This document shows positions 6,555 through 16,107 of a stretch of DNA of 64,000 bases, one piece after another. A program made the position numbers and the translations under genes. Source of the stretch: Thermohalobaculum sp039815685 (lineage in GTDB: Bacteria; Pseudomonadota; Alphaproteobacteria; Rhodobacterales; Rhodobacteraceae); the NCBI GenBank assembly GCA_039815685.1, contig JBCBYV010000004.1, positions 1 to 64,000 on the forward strand, given 5' to 3'. Every line of letters begins with the position of its first letter. Position 1 is the stretch's first letter. The notes under the pieces are model-generated. The model had not been told where the DNA came from. It did no database searches and saw only the letters and a program-made list of their open reading frames with translations.

Positions 6555-8855
6555 ATGCAACGCGAGCATGACAGTACGCCTCCCGCCGAGGCGCGGCCGA
6601 CCCGAGCAGGACCTCGAAGACGGAGCGCCCTCGGCGTTGCCGCGCTTTTGGCAGCACTAGCGCTCGCAGGGTGCGAAGACGACGCGCCCTCGCCGGCAGC
6701 ATCGGATTTCGGCAAGGCACTGACGGAGATCGAGGGCGGCAATCCGGCCGCGGCCGAGCGGTCGCTGGTCAGGGCGATCGCGCAAGATCCTGCCCATGCA
6801 CCCAGTCATGCAGCGCTCGGCCGGCTGGACGAAGCGCGAGGGCGCTTCGCGGCGGCGCGCGCGCATTATGAGGCGGCGCGCGACGCAAACGAGAACAGTC
6901 CGGAGGGGCATTGGCAGCTGGGACGGCTCGCGCTCGAGCAGGGGCTCCTGTCGGACGCGCTGCGCCACTGCACCGCAGCACAGCATCTCGGACCGACGGA
7001 TGCGTCGATCATGACACTCCGCTCGCGGCTGATGCAGCGGGTCGGTCTGCTGACCGGCGCCGAGGAGGTTGCGAAGGGCGCGCTTTCCCGCCGGCCCGGC
7101 GATGTCGCTGCGACGCTGCAGCTTGCCGCCGTGCGCACAGCAGCCACCGGGCCCGGGGCGGGCATCGAGGTTCTGCGGGTGGCGGAGGCCGATGGCACCG
7201 CGCTGCCACCGGGCGCAATGCTCTCGCTCTATGACAGGCTCGGCCGGCCGGAGGAGGCGATCAACCTGCTCTTTGCCCGTCTGGTCGATGCGGAGCCTGA
7301 GAATGCACGCTGGATCGCGCGCGCGCTGACGGAGCGGTTGCTGCAGGCGGGACGCGGCGAACAGGCCGAAACCATGCTGGAAGCGCATCTCGTCGAGGAC
7401 CCGCGCGATGCGATCGCACTCGCACTGCGCGCACGCCTGGCCTTCGCGCGCGAGGGCGCCGATGCGGCGCGGAGCCGGATCAGGGCGGGAAGCGCGCTGG
7501 CCGGAGAGCCCGGTGGGGAGACCGAGGGCGAGCTTCTGGCGATGATCGACAGCCTTGTGGCTGGAGACGACACGGATCTTCTGAACGCGCGGGCGCTCGA
7601 ACTCTCCGACCCTCATGGCGAAAAGCGTCTTCCGCTCCCGAGGGTCGATGCGAGCGCGGTCCTGCCGCTCGAGACGCTTGAAGCTGCCCTGGTCGAGGCG
7701 GGCGAGGAAGCGCCGCCGGTGCTGCTGGCGCTGGTCGGCGAGGCGCGGGCATCGGCGGGGAACGATACCGGTGCGCGCGAGATCTTCGACCGGGCGCTCC
7801 TCGAAAGCCTTGGCCATGTGCAGGTTCTCGAGGTCTATGCCCGGGCCCTGATCGCGCAGGGCGAGCCCGAAGCTGCGCGCGCGATCCTTTCGACGTATCG
7901 TTCGGAGCGCACCGGGGACCGGCGCCTTGGCGCGCTGCTGGGGGCGCATCTCGAAGCAGCGGGCGACCACGCGGCGCTCGGCGCCCTTGCGGAGGCTGCT
8001 TTCGCGGATGCGGCGCTCTCGGGCCTGCCGGATCCTTATGCCGAAAGCCTGCTCGAGGCGGCCATCGCCACCGCGATATCGGCGGACGCGCCGGACCGGG
8101 CACGCGACTACGCCGAGGCTGCGGCGTCCGCCCATCCATCCCATGGAGCGCCGCATGTAGTGCTCGCGACCCTGCATCGCGCGGCCGGGCAGAAACTGCC
8201 GGCCATCGAAGCCGCGCGACGCGCCATCGACCTGATGCCCGGGCGCCCCGAAGGATACCTGACGCTTGCCCGCCTTCTTGCTGCCGACGATCCGGAGGCG
8301 GCGCTCAGCGTTCTCGAGCGTGGCATTGCACGTAACGCGCGCACCGCAGCCCTGCGCTTCGATCGCGCGGCACTGCTCGAACGCAAAGGCGATGGAGCCG
8401 GTGCCATTGCCGAATATGAGCACCTCCACGCCATTACGCCCGAGGCACTGGTCGTCGTGAATAATCTGGCGAGCCTGATGGCAGGCGGCCCGCGGCTCGA
8501 CGATGTGTCGCCGGAACGGCTGGATCGCGCAGCGGAGCTGGCAAACCGCCTGTCAGCGCACTCCCTCCCGGAGTTTTACGACACGCGCGGCTGGATAGCT
8601 GTCAAACGCGGCGCCCCCGCCGACGGATTGCCTCTCCTGCAACGTGCAGCTGCTGCGAGGCCGGACCATCCGGTGATTCACTACCACTTGGGAATTGCCC
8701 ATTATCTTTCGGGCGACAGCGGCACAGCCGCAGAACAGTTGCGTTACATGCTGTCACTCGACAGCATTGGCGCCATCGAGTACGAAGATGAGGCAGTCAG
8801 GGTTCTCGCGAAAGTTGAACGGCAGGGCAGTGGGGCCAGTCGGGGGATGGACTGA
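6555..8855 (+). CDS. TPR-repeat lipoprotein of the EPS locus
   Basis: A 766-residue protein with an arginine-rich N-terminus, a hydrophobic segment and a lipobox (ALALAGC, Cys at about residue 40), so a lipid-anchored envelope protein. The rest is alpha-helical with tandem TPR-type units (for example HAPSHAALGRLDEARGRFAA and HPVIHYHLGIAHYLSGDSG near the end). It resembles the PrsT/PEP-CTERM-system TPR lipoproteins that accompany EPS export genes. The ATG at 6555 has only a weak ribosome site (GAGCGAAA). A second TPR lipoprotein of the same general build closes the locus at 16108. A scaffolding role in polysaccharide export or modification is inferred from family and context. Confidence 0.75.
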   Translation: MQREHDSTPPAEARPTRAGPRRRSALGVAALLAALALAGCEDDAPSPAASDFGKALTEIEGGNPAAAERSLVRAIAQDPAHAPSHAALGRLDEARGRFAAARAHYEAARDANENSPEGHWQLGRLALEQGLLSDALRHCTAAQHLGPTDASIMTLRSRLMQRVGLLTGAEEVAKGALSRRPGDVAATLQLAAVRTAATGPGAGIEVLRVAEADGTALPPGAMLSLYDRLGRPEEAINLLFARLVDAEPENARWIARALTERLLQAGRGEQAETMLEAHLVEDPRDAIALALRARLAFAREGADAARSRIRAGSALAGEPGGETEGELLAMIDSLVAGDDTDLLNARALELSDPHGEKRLPLPRVDASAVLPLETLEAALVEAGEEAPPVLLALVGEARASAGNDTGAREIFDRALLESLGHVQVLEVYARALIAQGEPEAARAILSTYRSERTGDRRLGALLGAHLEAAGDHAALGALAEAAFADAALSGLPDPYAESLLEAAIATAISADAPDRARDYAEAAASAHPSHGAPHVVLATLHRAAGQKLPAIEAARRAIDLMPGRPEGYLTLARLLAADDPEAALSVLERGIARNARTAALRFDRAALLERKGDGAGAIAEYEHLHAITPEALVVVNNLASLMAGGPRLDDVSPERLDRAAELANRLSAHSLPEFYDTRGWIAVKRGAPADGLPLLQRAAAARPDHPVIHYHLGIAHYLSGDSGTAAEQLRYMLSLDSIGAIEYEDEAVRVLAKVERQGSGASRGMD

Positions 8856-8909
8856 GCTGATGCGGAGCAGATCGACCCTAGTCAGCGCGGGTGGGAGGTA
8901 ACGCCCGGC

Positions 8910-9827
8910 ATGTACGAGCGATTCTACGAGCTGACGAGCCGTCCGTTCCTGACCGTTCCCGATCCCGGGTTCCTGTTCTGGTCGGAGGGGCATGAGCTTG
9001 CCTACACGATGCTCCGCTACGGCGTGGAGACGCGGGCACTCATTACGGTGATCACAGGCGAGATCGGCGCTGGCAAGACCACGCTCCTGCGGCACCTCAT
9101 GAACGACATGCCGGACGACGTGACCATGGGTCTCGTCTCCAACATGCAGGAGGGGCGGGGAGACCTGCTCCATTGGGTGATGATGTCCCTCGACCAGGAG
9201 TTCGAGGACGAGCCCTATGTGAAGCTCTTCAAGAAGTTCCAGGACTTCGTCATCGGCAAATATGCCGAGGGTCGCCGCGTGATGCTGGTGATCGACGAGG
9301 CGCAGAACCTCTCGGTCAAGATGCTGGAAGAGCTGCGCATGCTCTCCAACATCAATGCCGACAAGGACGAACTGCTGCAGATCATCCTTGTCGGTCAGCC
9401 GCAGCTCCGCGACCTGCTTGCCCGGCCCGAGCTTGCGCAGTTCGCGCAACGGATCGCGGCGGACTTCCATCTCTCAAGGCTCAGCGCCGACGAGACGGGT
9501 GGATATGTGAACCATCGGATGGAGGTTGCGGGCGCTCAATGGGAGGTTTTCCCCGAGCGTTCGGCCGAGCTGATCTACGAGGCCACGGGCGGTGTACCGC
9601 GTCTGATCAACATCCTCTGTGACCTCAGCCTCGTCTACGGGTTCTCGTGCGAGCGGAAGGTGATCGACGACGATCTGTTGTGGGAGTTCCTGTCGAGCGT
9701 GAGGCGGCACGGCATCTACACCCATCTCGCGGCCCGCAACCCCGCTCCGAAACTAGTTGCGAGCAGCGAGAGCGGCGCTGAGAAGGAACGGCCGAATGCG
9801 GGGCCGCGCGATACGCCGGGCTACTGA
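8910..9827 (+). CDS. XrtA/PEP-CTERM-type EPS locus ATPase (ExeA-like)
   Basis: This 305-residue AAA+/GspA(ExeA)-like ATPase starts with MYERFYELTSRPFLTVPDPG, the hallmark of the XrtA-associated ATPase family. Walker A is GEIGAGKTTLL and Walker B VMLVIDEAQNLS. A sensor-like stretch GGVPRLINILCDLSL follows. A strong GGGAGGT site lies before the ATG. In other bacteria this family is found beside the chain-length protein and tyrosine kinase of exosortase-linked EPS loci, as here, and may power assembly or gating of the export machine. The C-terminal 45 residues are low complexity. The family call is firm, the mechanism is not. Confidence 0.85.
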   Translation: MYERFYELTSRPFLTVPDPGFLFWSEGHELAYTMLRYGVETRALITVITGEIGAGKTTLLRHLMNDMPDDVTMGLVSNMQEGRGDLLHWVMMSLDQEFEDEPYVKLFKKFQDFVIGKYAEGRRVMLVIDEAQNLSVKMLEELRMLSNINADKDELLQIILVGQPQLRDLLARPELAQFAQRIAADFHLSRLSADETGGYVNHRMEVAGAQWEVFPERSAELIYEATGGVPRLINILCDLSLVYGFSCERKVIDDDLLWEFLSSVRRHGIYTHLAARNPAPKLVASSESGAEKERPNAGPRDTPGY

Positions 9828-9940
9828 CCGCGCCGATCGCGATGGCCGGATGCGCAAACGATCGTGAAAGTGAGCGTGCAGGCAGCCGCCAAAGGGGCGG
9901 CCAATGCAGAATCCGAAGGACCGGGAATAGGACCTGACCG

Positions 9941-11530
9941 ATGAGCGATACGGATCGCCCGATTGATATCCGCGATTACATCGACGCCGTCCTCAGGCGT
10001 TGGTACCTGTTCGTCATCTTCGTGCCGATCACTTCCATCATCGGCCTCTTCATCGCCTATGTCCTGCCCCCGGTCTACTCGGCCGAGGCGCGTGTGCTGG
10101 TGCAGAGCCAGGCGGTCTCGGAAAACCTGGTGCAGGCAACGGTCACGGCGAACACACGCGAGCTTCTGAAAGCGATCGAGCAGCGAATGCTCTCGCGCAC
10201 CAACCTGCTCAATCTGGTGGACAAGCTGGAGCTCTTCTCGGACCGGCCGAACATGACGGCGAGCCAGCAGGTTGAGGAGTTGCGCACTGGGACGCGGCTG
10301 GTGCCGACGGCGTCGAACCAGGAGGGGATCCAAGCATTCACGGTCCGACACCGCTCATCGCGGGCGAAGGAAGCGGCCGCAATCGTGAATGAGCTCGTCA
10401 GCATCGTGATGGAGCAGAATGTCCAGGCACGAAGCTCGCGCGCAGCCGAAACGACGGATTTCTTCAAGTCGGAGACCGAGGAGCTCGCGACCGCGATCGT
10501 GGATCTCGAGGCCGAGATAAGCTCCTACAAGCGGTCCAACGAGCTCTCGCTTCCCGCGGCGGATAACTACCGCCGCAAGCGCTTCTCAGACCTGCAGAAC
10601 GGGATGTTCGAGCGCGAGCGGGAGGTCCTGCGCCTCGAAGACAGCCGGCGCGAGCTGCAGCGTCGGCTCGAAGAGGGTATCGAGATCGACGATGTGATGG
10701 AGCAGCTCTCGCCCGAGATGCGCGAGCTGCAGAAGCTCGACAAGGAGATCCAGATCAAGCGCGCCGTCTTCGCGCCCAGCCATCCCGAGATCCGCAATCT
10801 CCAGCGGCGCATGGAAACGATGCGCGAGATCATCGGTCCGGAGGCCGAACGCGATGCGGAGGAGCTGATCGCGGAGCGGCGCGCGGACATCCAGCGCGAG
10901 ATCACGCTGATCGAGACGCGGCTAGACCTGATCGAGAAGCAACAGCTCGACGCGCTCTCCGAGCAGGAGACGCTGGAGAAGGCGATCAGCAAGGCTCCGA
11001 CGGTCGAGATGGAGCTGAGCGCGATGACGCGCCGCTACCGTGACCTGGAGCGGCGCTATTCGAGCAATGTCAGCAAGCTCTCCGCGGCCGAGACGGGTGA
11101 ACGCCTCGAGGTCAATCAGCAGGCCGAACGTTTCGAGCTGATCGAACGCGCCCAGACGCCGAATGCGCCGATCGCGCCGAACCGCCGGCTGATCGCGGCG
11201 GCAGGCTTCGGTGGTGGGATCGCGGCGGCCTTTGCGCTGATCATCCTGGCGGAGTTGATGAACCAGTCGATCCGCACGGCCTCCGATCTCGAGCGGACGC
11301 TCAACCTGCGCCCGGTCGTCACGATCCCCTATATCGAGACCGTGCAGGAAGTGCGGCGCCGCATCTGGCGCGTGCGGCTGATCACGCTGTTCCTCCTCGT
11401 GGTGGTGCCGTTATCGCTCTACATCGTGGACCAGTTCTACGTGCCACTCGAACTGCTCTTCGAACGCTTCCTCGAGCGAACGGGCGCGATGACCTTCATC
11501 GATCAGGTCAAGGAGCGTCTGGCGAAATGA
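9941..11530 (+). CDS. Polysaccharide chain-length determinant (Wzz/GNVR type)
   Basis: This inner-membrane protein of 529 residues has a cytoplasmic N-terminus, TM1 at about 26-46 (LFVIFVPITSIIGLFIAYVL), a long periplasmic coiled-coil region (about 150-400) and a second TM near residues 480-500 (LITLFLLVVVPLSLYIV). This is the plan of PCP-2a/GNVR proteins that set polymer length and work with a BY-kinase. A short C-terminal cytoplasmic tail follows TM2. An extra hydrophobic stretch at about 410-430 (AAAGFGGGIAAAFALIILAE) is present. The gene lies between the ATPase and the kinase, in the order seen in XrtA-linked EPS loci. Confidence 0.85.
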   Translation: MSDTDRPIDIRDYIDAVLRRWYLFVIFVPITSIIGLFIAYVLPPVYSAEARVLVQSQAVSENLVQATVTANTRELLKAIEQRMLSRTNLLNLVDKLELFSDRPNMTASQQVEELRTGTRLVPTASNQEGIQAFTVRHRSSRAKEAAAIVNELVSIVMEQNVQARSSRAAETTDFFKSETEELATAIVDLEAEISSYKRSNELSLPAADNYRRKRFSDLQNGMFEREREVLRLEDSRRELQRRLEEGIEIDDVMEQLSPEMRELQKLDKEIQIKRAVFAPSHPEIRNLQRRMETMREIIGPEAERDAEELIAERRADIQREITLIETRLDLIEKQQLDALSEQETLEKAISKAPTVEMELSAMTRRYRDLERRYSSNVSKLSAAETGERLEVNQQAERFELIERAQTPNAPIAPNRRLIAAAGFGGGIAAAFALIILAELMNQSIRTASDLERTLNLRPVVTIPYIETVQEVRRRIWRVRLITLFLLVVVPLSLYIVDQFYVPLELLFERFLERTGAMTFIDQVKERLAK

Positions 11531-11593
11531 GTTCCCTGAGATCGAGGATCGCCTGTCCGGGCCTGTGGCAAGACGAGAAGAGGGAGCGCCGGC

Positions 11594-12481
11594 ATGGTTG
11601 AGAGACTGAAGGACGCCATCAGCAAGGCCCGTCTCCGCCGGGACGGCACGGGCTTCAGCAACTCGTCTGTCGGTGCCGGTCCCACCTCGCAGACGGACGA
11701 GGTCTGGGCGAGCCTCGACGAGCTGCCGATCGATGCCGACAAGATGCGGCGGGAGCGGATCGTCGCGTTCCAGAAGACCGATCCAAGCCATGTCACCTTC
11801 GACGTGCTGCGCACGCGCCTGCTCAAGGTGATGCGGGAGAACGGCTGGTCGCGCCTTGCGGTCACTTCGCCCACCAAGGGCTGCGGCAAGACGGTGATCA
11901 CGACCAATCTTGCCTTCAGCCTGGCCCGCCATCCCAGTCACCGGACGATGATGGTCGATATGGACCTCAAATCTCCCCGCGTGGCGACGATCCTCGGCTC
12001 GACGGGCAAGCGGCAGATCAGCTGGTTCCTGTCAGGCCAGACCCCGCCCGACCGCTTCTTCCAGCGGGTGGGGGAGAACCTTGCGATCGGATTGAACAAT
12101 GTGCGCGTGCGCGACAGCGCCGAGATGATCGAGAACCCGGCGACGGAGATCGCGATTGCGAACGCCCAGCGCCAGCTTCGCCCTGAAACGGTGCTCTTCG
12201 ACCTGCCGCCGATGCTGGTGAACGACGACGCGCTGGCCTTCACCCAGACGGCGGACTGCGTGATCCTTGTCGTCTCGGCCGGTGAGAGCAAGGCGGCCGA
12301 CATCGACGAATGCGAGCGATTGCTGGCGGCAAACACCAATTTCCTCGGCATTCTGCTGAACAAGCATCGCGATCCGCGGCGCGATCCCTATGCCTACGGT
12401 TACGGTTACGGCTACGGTTATGGCGGCGGCTACGGTGGCGGCTATGGCGGCAGCTACGGCGGCGGTACGCCGAAGGAGTGA
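11594..12481 (+). CDS. BY-kinase (CpsD/CapB/EpsG-type tyrosine autokinase) with Tyr/Gly tail
   Basis: A 295-residue cytoplasmic P-loop tyrosine kinase that partners the chain-length protein. Walker A is SPTKGCGKTVITTN, the second Walker (A') MMVDMDLKSP and Walker B VLFDLPPML, all as in bacterial tyrosine kinases. The C-terminal ~30 residues alternate Tyr with Gly (start YAYGYGYG, then three GGGY-type units), a pronounced tyrosine cluster where autophosphorylation is expected. The DNA of this tail is made of near-identical GGYTAY hexamers and could change length by slippage. It is separate from the membrane activator, as in Gram-positive CapAB rather than fused Wzc. The gene closes a block with Wzz upstream. 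Confidence 0.88.
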   Translation: MVERLKDAISKARLRRDGTGFSNSSVGAGPTSQTDEVWASLDELPIDADKMRRERIVAFQKTDPSHVTFDVLRTRLLKVMRENGWSRLAVTSPTKGCGKTVITTNLAFSLARHPSHRTMMVDMDLKSPRVATILGSTGKRQISWFLSGQTPPDRFFQRVGENLAIGLNNVRVRDSAEMIENPATEIAIANAQRQLRPETVLFDLPPMLVNDDALAFTQTADCVILVVSAGESKAADIDECERLLAANTNFLGILLNKHRDPRRDPYAYGYGYGYGYGGGYGGGYGGSYGGGTPKE

Positions 12482-12608
12482 GCATGTTGCGCCGGCGCCC
12501 CACATAGCGCCGGTTTCGCCCGCTCGCGCCAGCGCGGCTGGGCAAAACCTCGATTAACGTTGTGGATCATGTTGTTATCCCGCTGGTTTAACACTGGCGG
12601 AGACCACC

Positions 12609-13256
12609 ATGCGCATCGTCATTGCTGCCCTCGCCGCCACCCTCACACTGTGTGGCGTAGCGGCGGCGCAAGAATTCACCCTCAAGCCTGGCGACGTCAT
12701 CTCGGTGACGGTGCTTGAGGACGAGAACCTGAGCCGCCAAGCCCTTGTGCAGCCGGACGGTCTGATCTCGCTGCCGCTTGCGGGGACAATCCAGGCTGAG
12801 GGCCGCACGCCAGAGCAGGTCCAGCAGGCGATCCTGGCGCGGCTTGCTTCGGACTTCATCACGCCGCCGACCGTCACCGTGGCGCTGCAAAGCCTCGGCG
12901 AGCAGAGCCGGCTCGAACAGAGCGGGGCGCTGGTCGATGAGGAGGGCCTCGAGGGCGAACTCGAGACCCCGTTGCTGGCGGGACAGGTCTTCGTCATCGG
13001 CAGCGTGGGTAGACCCGGCGCGGTGCTGATCGAGCCGGGACGGCAGCTCACCGTCCTGCAGGCGCTGGCGCTTGCCGGCGGCCCGGGCGTCTTTGCCGCG
13101 AGCAAGCGCATCCAGGTGCGCCGGCGCACCGATACAGGCGAGGAGGTCTTCCTCTTCAACTACGACGATGTCGAGGAGGGCGACCGCAGCATCGAGCCCC
13201 TCGTCCTCGTGGACGGTGACGTCATCGTCGTACCCGAGCGCGGCCTATTCGAATGA
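12609..13256 (+). CDS. Polysaccharide export protein (Wza-like, OPX/SLBB)
   Basis: A 215-residue exported protein with signal peptide (about 1-20, LTLCGVAAAQ). A Poly_export domain follows (FTLKPGDVISVTVLEDENL, VQPDGLISLPLAGTIQAEG), then an SLBB domain with VFVIGSVGRPGAVLIEPGRQL and the closing DGDVIVVPERGLFE. It is small for Wza (about 380 aa) but normal for the short OPX proteins of XrtA-type loci. There is no lipobox cysteine after the signal, so it appears periplasmic rather than acylated. Preceded by a 127-base gap that is AT-richer (12550-12600) and may hold a promoter. It overlaps the next gene by 4 bases (ATGA). Confidence 0.88.
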   Translation: MRIVIAALAATLTLCGVAAAQEFTLKPGDVISVTVLEDENLSRQALVQPDGLISLPLAGTIQAEGRTPEQVQQAILARLASDFITPPTVTVALQSLGEQSRLEQSGALVDEEGLEGELETPLLAGQVFVIGSVGRPGAVLIEPGRQLTVLQALALAGGPGVFAASKRIQVRRRTDTGEEVFLFNYDDVEEGDRSIEPLVLVDGDVIVVPERGLFE

Positions 13257-14497
13257 GACCGCTTGCGAGGCGCAATCGACGCCTCGCGCGATGGCTGACC
13301 CTCGCGATTGCGATTGCCGCGGTCGGAGGGCCGGCAACCGCGCAGGAGGTCGAGATCAGTGGGACCCTGTCCCAGCGCTTCAGCTATGACAGCGACCTTG
13401 GCCTCGACGGCGGTGGCGGTGCCTTCACGACCAACAGCTCGCTGGGCATGCGAGCGGAGTTCGAGACCGAGGAAAGCTCAGGCTCGCTCTCCAGCGCTGT
13501 CTCCTATCGCGCCGTCATCGACGATGGCGATGATGGCGACGACAACGGCGATCTCGACGGGTTTCGGCCGAACCTGAACGGGCGAGCACGGTTCAATCTT
13601 GGCCGTGTGCTCCTTACCGAAGCCATCTCGTTCAGGTTGGATAACGTTGCCTTCACCGACTTCAGTGTCGACGGGGACGTGAACCCGGACGGCATCTTCA
13701 CCGACTCAGACGCGCGACGGCTGGATTTCTCCTTCACCCAGGGCGTCGGATATGCGCTGACCCAAAGAAACACGCTGAACTTCAGCGCCGGTGTCAGCAT
13801 CACCCGGTTCTCGGACGGCGACGATGAGCTCGAAGACAGCGACCGGTTCTTTGGCTCCATCGGTCTTTCGAGGCGCGTGAGCCCCCGTCTCGGCCTTAGC
13901 ATCTCCGCGGGAGCGACGCGCTTCAGCTCGGGCTCGACGGACGACGAGACGACGGGCACCTCGGTGGGGCTGAACTTCGGCTTCAACAGGGCGCTCCAGG
14001 AGGATGTGTCGCTATCGGGTTCGGTCGGGCTGCGCTATGTCAGGGTGCAGGAGGAGGTGTCGATCTTTCCGTTCGGGACGATCGAGAGCGACGAGACCAA
14101 TCTGGGTGCCACGGGCGGCTTCTCCTTCAGATACGATGTTGGCGAGACAGACCTTTTCGCGGGCCTCACACAGAGCGTGGCCCCGACGGAGGATGGCGAT
14201 GTCGAAGAGTCGACAACGCTGAGTGCGCGTGTGTCCCACCGCATCAACTCGCGGCAGTCCTTCGGCGTGAATATGAGCTTCACGCGCCGGACGAACGTCA
14301 CCGACACCGTCGGTGCCAGCACCGAATCCGACCAGGAGTTCTTCGGCCAGATCTCGCCGAGCTTTAACTACAGGCTGACGGAGAACTGGAATGCCAATCT
14401 GGGCTACGCGTTCCGGGTCAGCCAGGACGATGATGGGTCAGATGTCTCGAACTCGGTCTTCCTGAGCTTCTCCCGGCCCCTGCGGATATTCCCCTGA
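13253..14497 (+). CDS. Outer-membrane beta-barrel protein of the EPS locus
   Basis: This 414-residue exported protein has a signal peptide (about 1-30, ending GGPATAQ). It then has a long run of alternating polar/hydrophobic strands with Asp/Ser/Gly turns (SQRFSYDSDLGLDGGGG, SLGMRAEFETEESSGSLSS) and ends in a strand finishing SFSRPLRIFP. This is the pattern of the large outer-membrane proteins found in the same place in PEP-CTERM/EPS loci. It probably supplies the pore that the short OPX protein, which lacks a Wza-type membrane helix, cannot form. Start overlaps the OPX stop, so the two are likely translated together. No enzyme motifs are seen. Confidence 0.7.
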   Translation: MRPLARRNRRLARWLTLAIAIAAVGGPATAQEVEISGTLSQRFSYDSDLGLDGGGGAFTTNSSLGMRAEFETEESSGSLSSAVSYRAVIDDGDDGDDNGDLDGFRPNLNGRARFNLGRVLLTEAISFRLDNVAFTDFSVDGDVNPDGIFTDSDARRLDFSFTQGVGYALTQRNTLNFSAGVSITRFSDGDDELEDSDRFFGSIGLSRRVSPRLGLSISAGATRFSSGSTDDETTGTSVGLNFGFNRALQEDVSLSGSVGLRYVRVQEEVSIFPFGTIESDETNLGATGGFSFRYDVGETDLFAGLTQSVAPTEDGDVEESTTLSARVSHRINSRQSFGVNMSFTRRTNVTDTVGASTESDQEFFGQISPSFNYRLTENWNANLGYAFRVSQDDDGSDVSNSVFLSFSRPLRIFP

Positions 14498-14553
14498 CAA
14501 TTGGGGTAGGCTTGTAGATCGTTTTCGGGCATGCCTTCCAGCGGGTCGGGACG

Positions 14554-16023
14554 ATGGTGACCATGCCGGACACAGTGCAGGACGACAGGCTCCATCCTGA
14601 GCAAACCGGGCGGCGCAGCGTCGGATCGTACCTCCCGGTGTCTCAGCTTCCCGGTCTCGTCATCACGCTCGATTGCATCGTGGTGGCCCTTATCGGCTTC
14701 CTCGCGCATGTGACGCTGCTCCGCTTCTCCCCGGTGACGCTGGAGTATTTCGTTTTTGCCGTCGTCTTCATCGGCCTGACGAACGTCATGCTGCTGAGCC
14801 GTGCGGACATGTACTCCGTGAACGCGATCATGCGGCCGATCAGCCGGTCGGACTTTCTGATCGTCGCGCTCCTGACGGCATTCCTGCTGCTGCTCACGAT
14901 CATCGTGACGCTGAAGGTGCAGGATATCTTTCCGAAACGATGGCTCGCCGCCTTCTTCGTGTTCGGAACGCTCGCGCTGATGGCTGAGCGCCTCGCCTTG
15001 AGCCAAGTGCTGCAATGGGCGGCGAAGCGCGGCGCGGTCAGACGCAGGCTGCTTGTCCTAGGAACCGGGGAGCAGGCGGAGCGTTTCCTTGCCCGCATGC
15101 GGAATATCAAGCCCTATTTCATCGAGATCGCGGCCGTCTTCGACAGCGCACAGAGCGCTCGGCATGCCGAGGTCGAAGGGTATCGGGTCGAGGGCGGCTT
15201 CGAAGCGATGATCGCTTACGCGCGCACGCACCGGATCGACGACGTGATCATCGCCCTTCCCTGGAACGAGGAGGCGCTGATTTCCGAGACGCTGGAAGCC
15301 CTGCGCGAGTTGCCGATTAACGTCGCCGTCAGCACGGACTTGATCGGATATCAGCTCGCCTTCCGGCCGGTGATGGGCGACGCCGCACAGCTCCCCGTCT
15401 TCGAAGTCGTCCAGCGTCCGATCTCGGGCTGGAGCTTCATGCTGAAGGCGCTCGAGGACTACGTGCTCGGCGCGCTCATCATCCTCGCGCTATCGCCGCT
15501 CCTGATCGCCACCGCCGTCGCGATCAAGCTCGACAGCCCAGGCCCGATCTTCTTCCGGCAGAAGCGGCTGGGCTTCAACAACAAGGAATTCGAGATCTAC
15601 AAGTTCCGCTCGATGTATCATGATCGCGGGCCAGAGGACTCTACGGTCCAGGCGACGCGAGACGATCCACGCGTGACGCGCGTAGGGCGGTTCATCCGGC
15701 GCACCTCCATCGACGAACTCCCACAGCTCTTCAACGTGATCGAGGGCACGATGTCCCTCGTCGGCCCGCGCCCACACGCGCTCGATCACAACGAAGATTA
15801 TGGCCGCCGCATTCGTGGCTATTTTGCCAGGCATAAGGTGAAGCCGGGAATCACCGGATGGGCCCAGGTGAATGGCCTTCGTGGCGAGACGCAGTCGATT
15901 GCGACGATGCAGGCCCGCGTGGAGCACGACGTATATTATGCGGAGAACTGGTCGCTGCTCTTCGACATTCGGATCCTGATTGGAACTGTGATTATCGTGC
16001 TGTTCCAGAAGAATGCGTATTGA
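14554..16023 (+). CDS. Undecaprenyl-phosphate sugar phosphotransferase (WcaJ/EpsB type)
   Basis: The predicted initiating enzyme of EPS repeat-unit synthesis. It would transfer a sugar-1-phosphate to undecaprenyl phosphate at the inner membrane. The 489-residue protein has four N-terminal hydrophobic segments (to about residue 145) and a Rossmann-like middle part starting RLLVLGTGEQAERFL. The catalytic bacterial-transferase domain carries DSPGPIFFRQKRLGFNNKEF, YKFRSM, DELPQLFNVIEGTMSLVGPR and GITGWAQVNGLRG. Length fits the PNPT long form. It is the only glycosyl-transfer enzyme in this locus, so the remaining sugar transferases, and Wzx/Wzy, must be elsewhere. A second ATG at 14563 is also possible. 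Confidence 0.9.
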   Translation: MVTMPDTVQDDRLHPEQTGRRSVGSYLPVSQLPGLVITLDCIVVALIGFLAHVTLLRFSPVTLEYFVFAVVFIGLTNVMLLSRADMYSVNAIMRPISRSDFLIVALLTAFLLLLTIIVTLKVQDIFPKRWLAAFFVFGTLALMAERLALSQVLQWAAKRGAVRRRLLVLGTGEQAERFLARMRNIKPYFIEIAAVFDSAQSARHAEVEGYRVEGGFEAMIAYARTHRIDDVIIALPWNEEALISETLEALRELPINVAVSTDLIGYQLAFRPVMGDAAQLPVFEVVQRPISGWSFMLKALEDYVLGALIILALSPLLIATAVAIKLDSPGPIFFRQKRLGFNNKEFEIYKFRSMYHDRGPEDSTVQATRDDPRVTRVGRFIRRTSIDELPQLFNVIEGTMSLVGPRPHALDHNEDYGRRIRGYFARHKVKPGITGWAQVNGLRGETQSIATMQARVEHDVYYAENWSLLFDIRILIGTVIIVLFQKNAY

Positions 16024-16107
16024 GCGGATGACCCGGGCCGATGCTTGCGTGCGCCCAGTGAAAGATCGTACCAAACCGGCACTTAGTCGTTGCCAGCGAG
16101 GCTGACC

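Noticed and set aside
6657..8429. 590-codon minus-strand frame opposite the first TPR lipoprotein
   Set aside because: Antisense shadow; no signal, domain or ribosome site, and the plus-strand gene has a clear lipobox and TPR pattern.
12388..12478. Possible CRISPR or intergenic tandem repeat
   Set aside because: The repeat is in frame and encodes the tyrosine-rich tail expected of a BY-kinase, so it is coding sequence. No CRISPR array was seen in the window.
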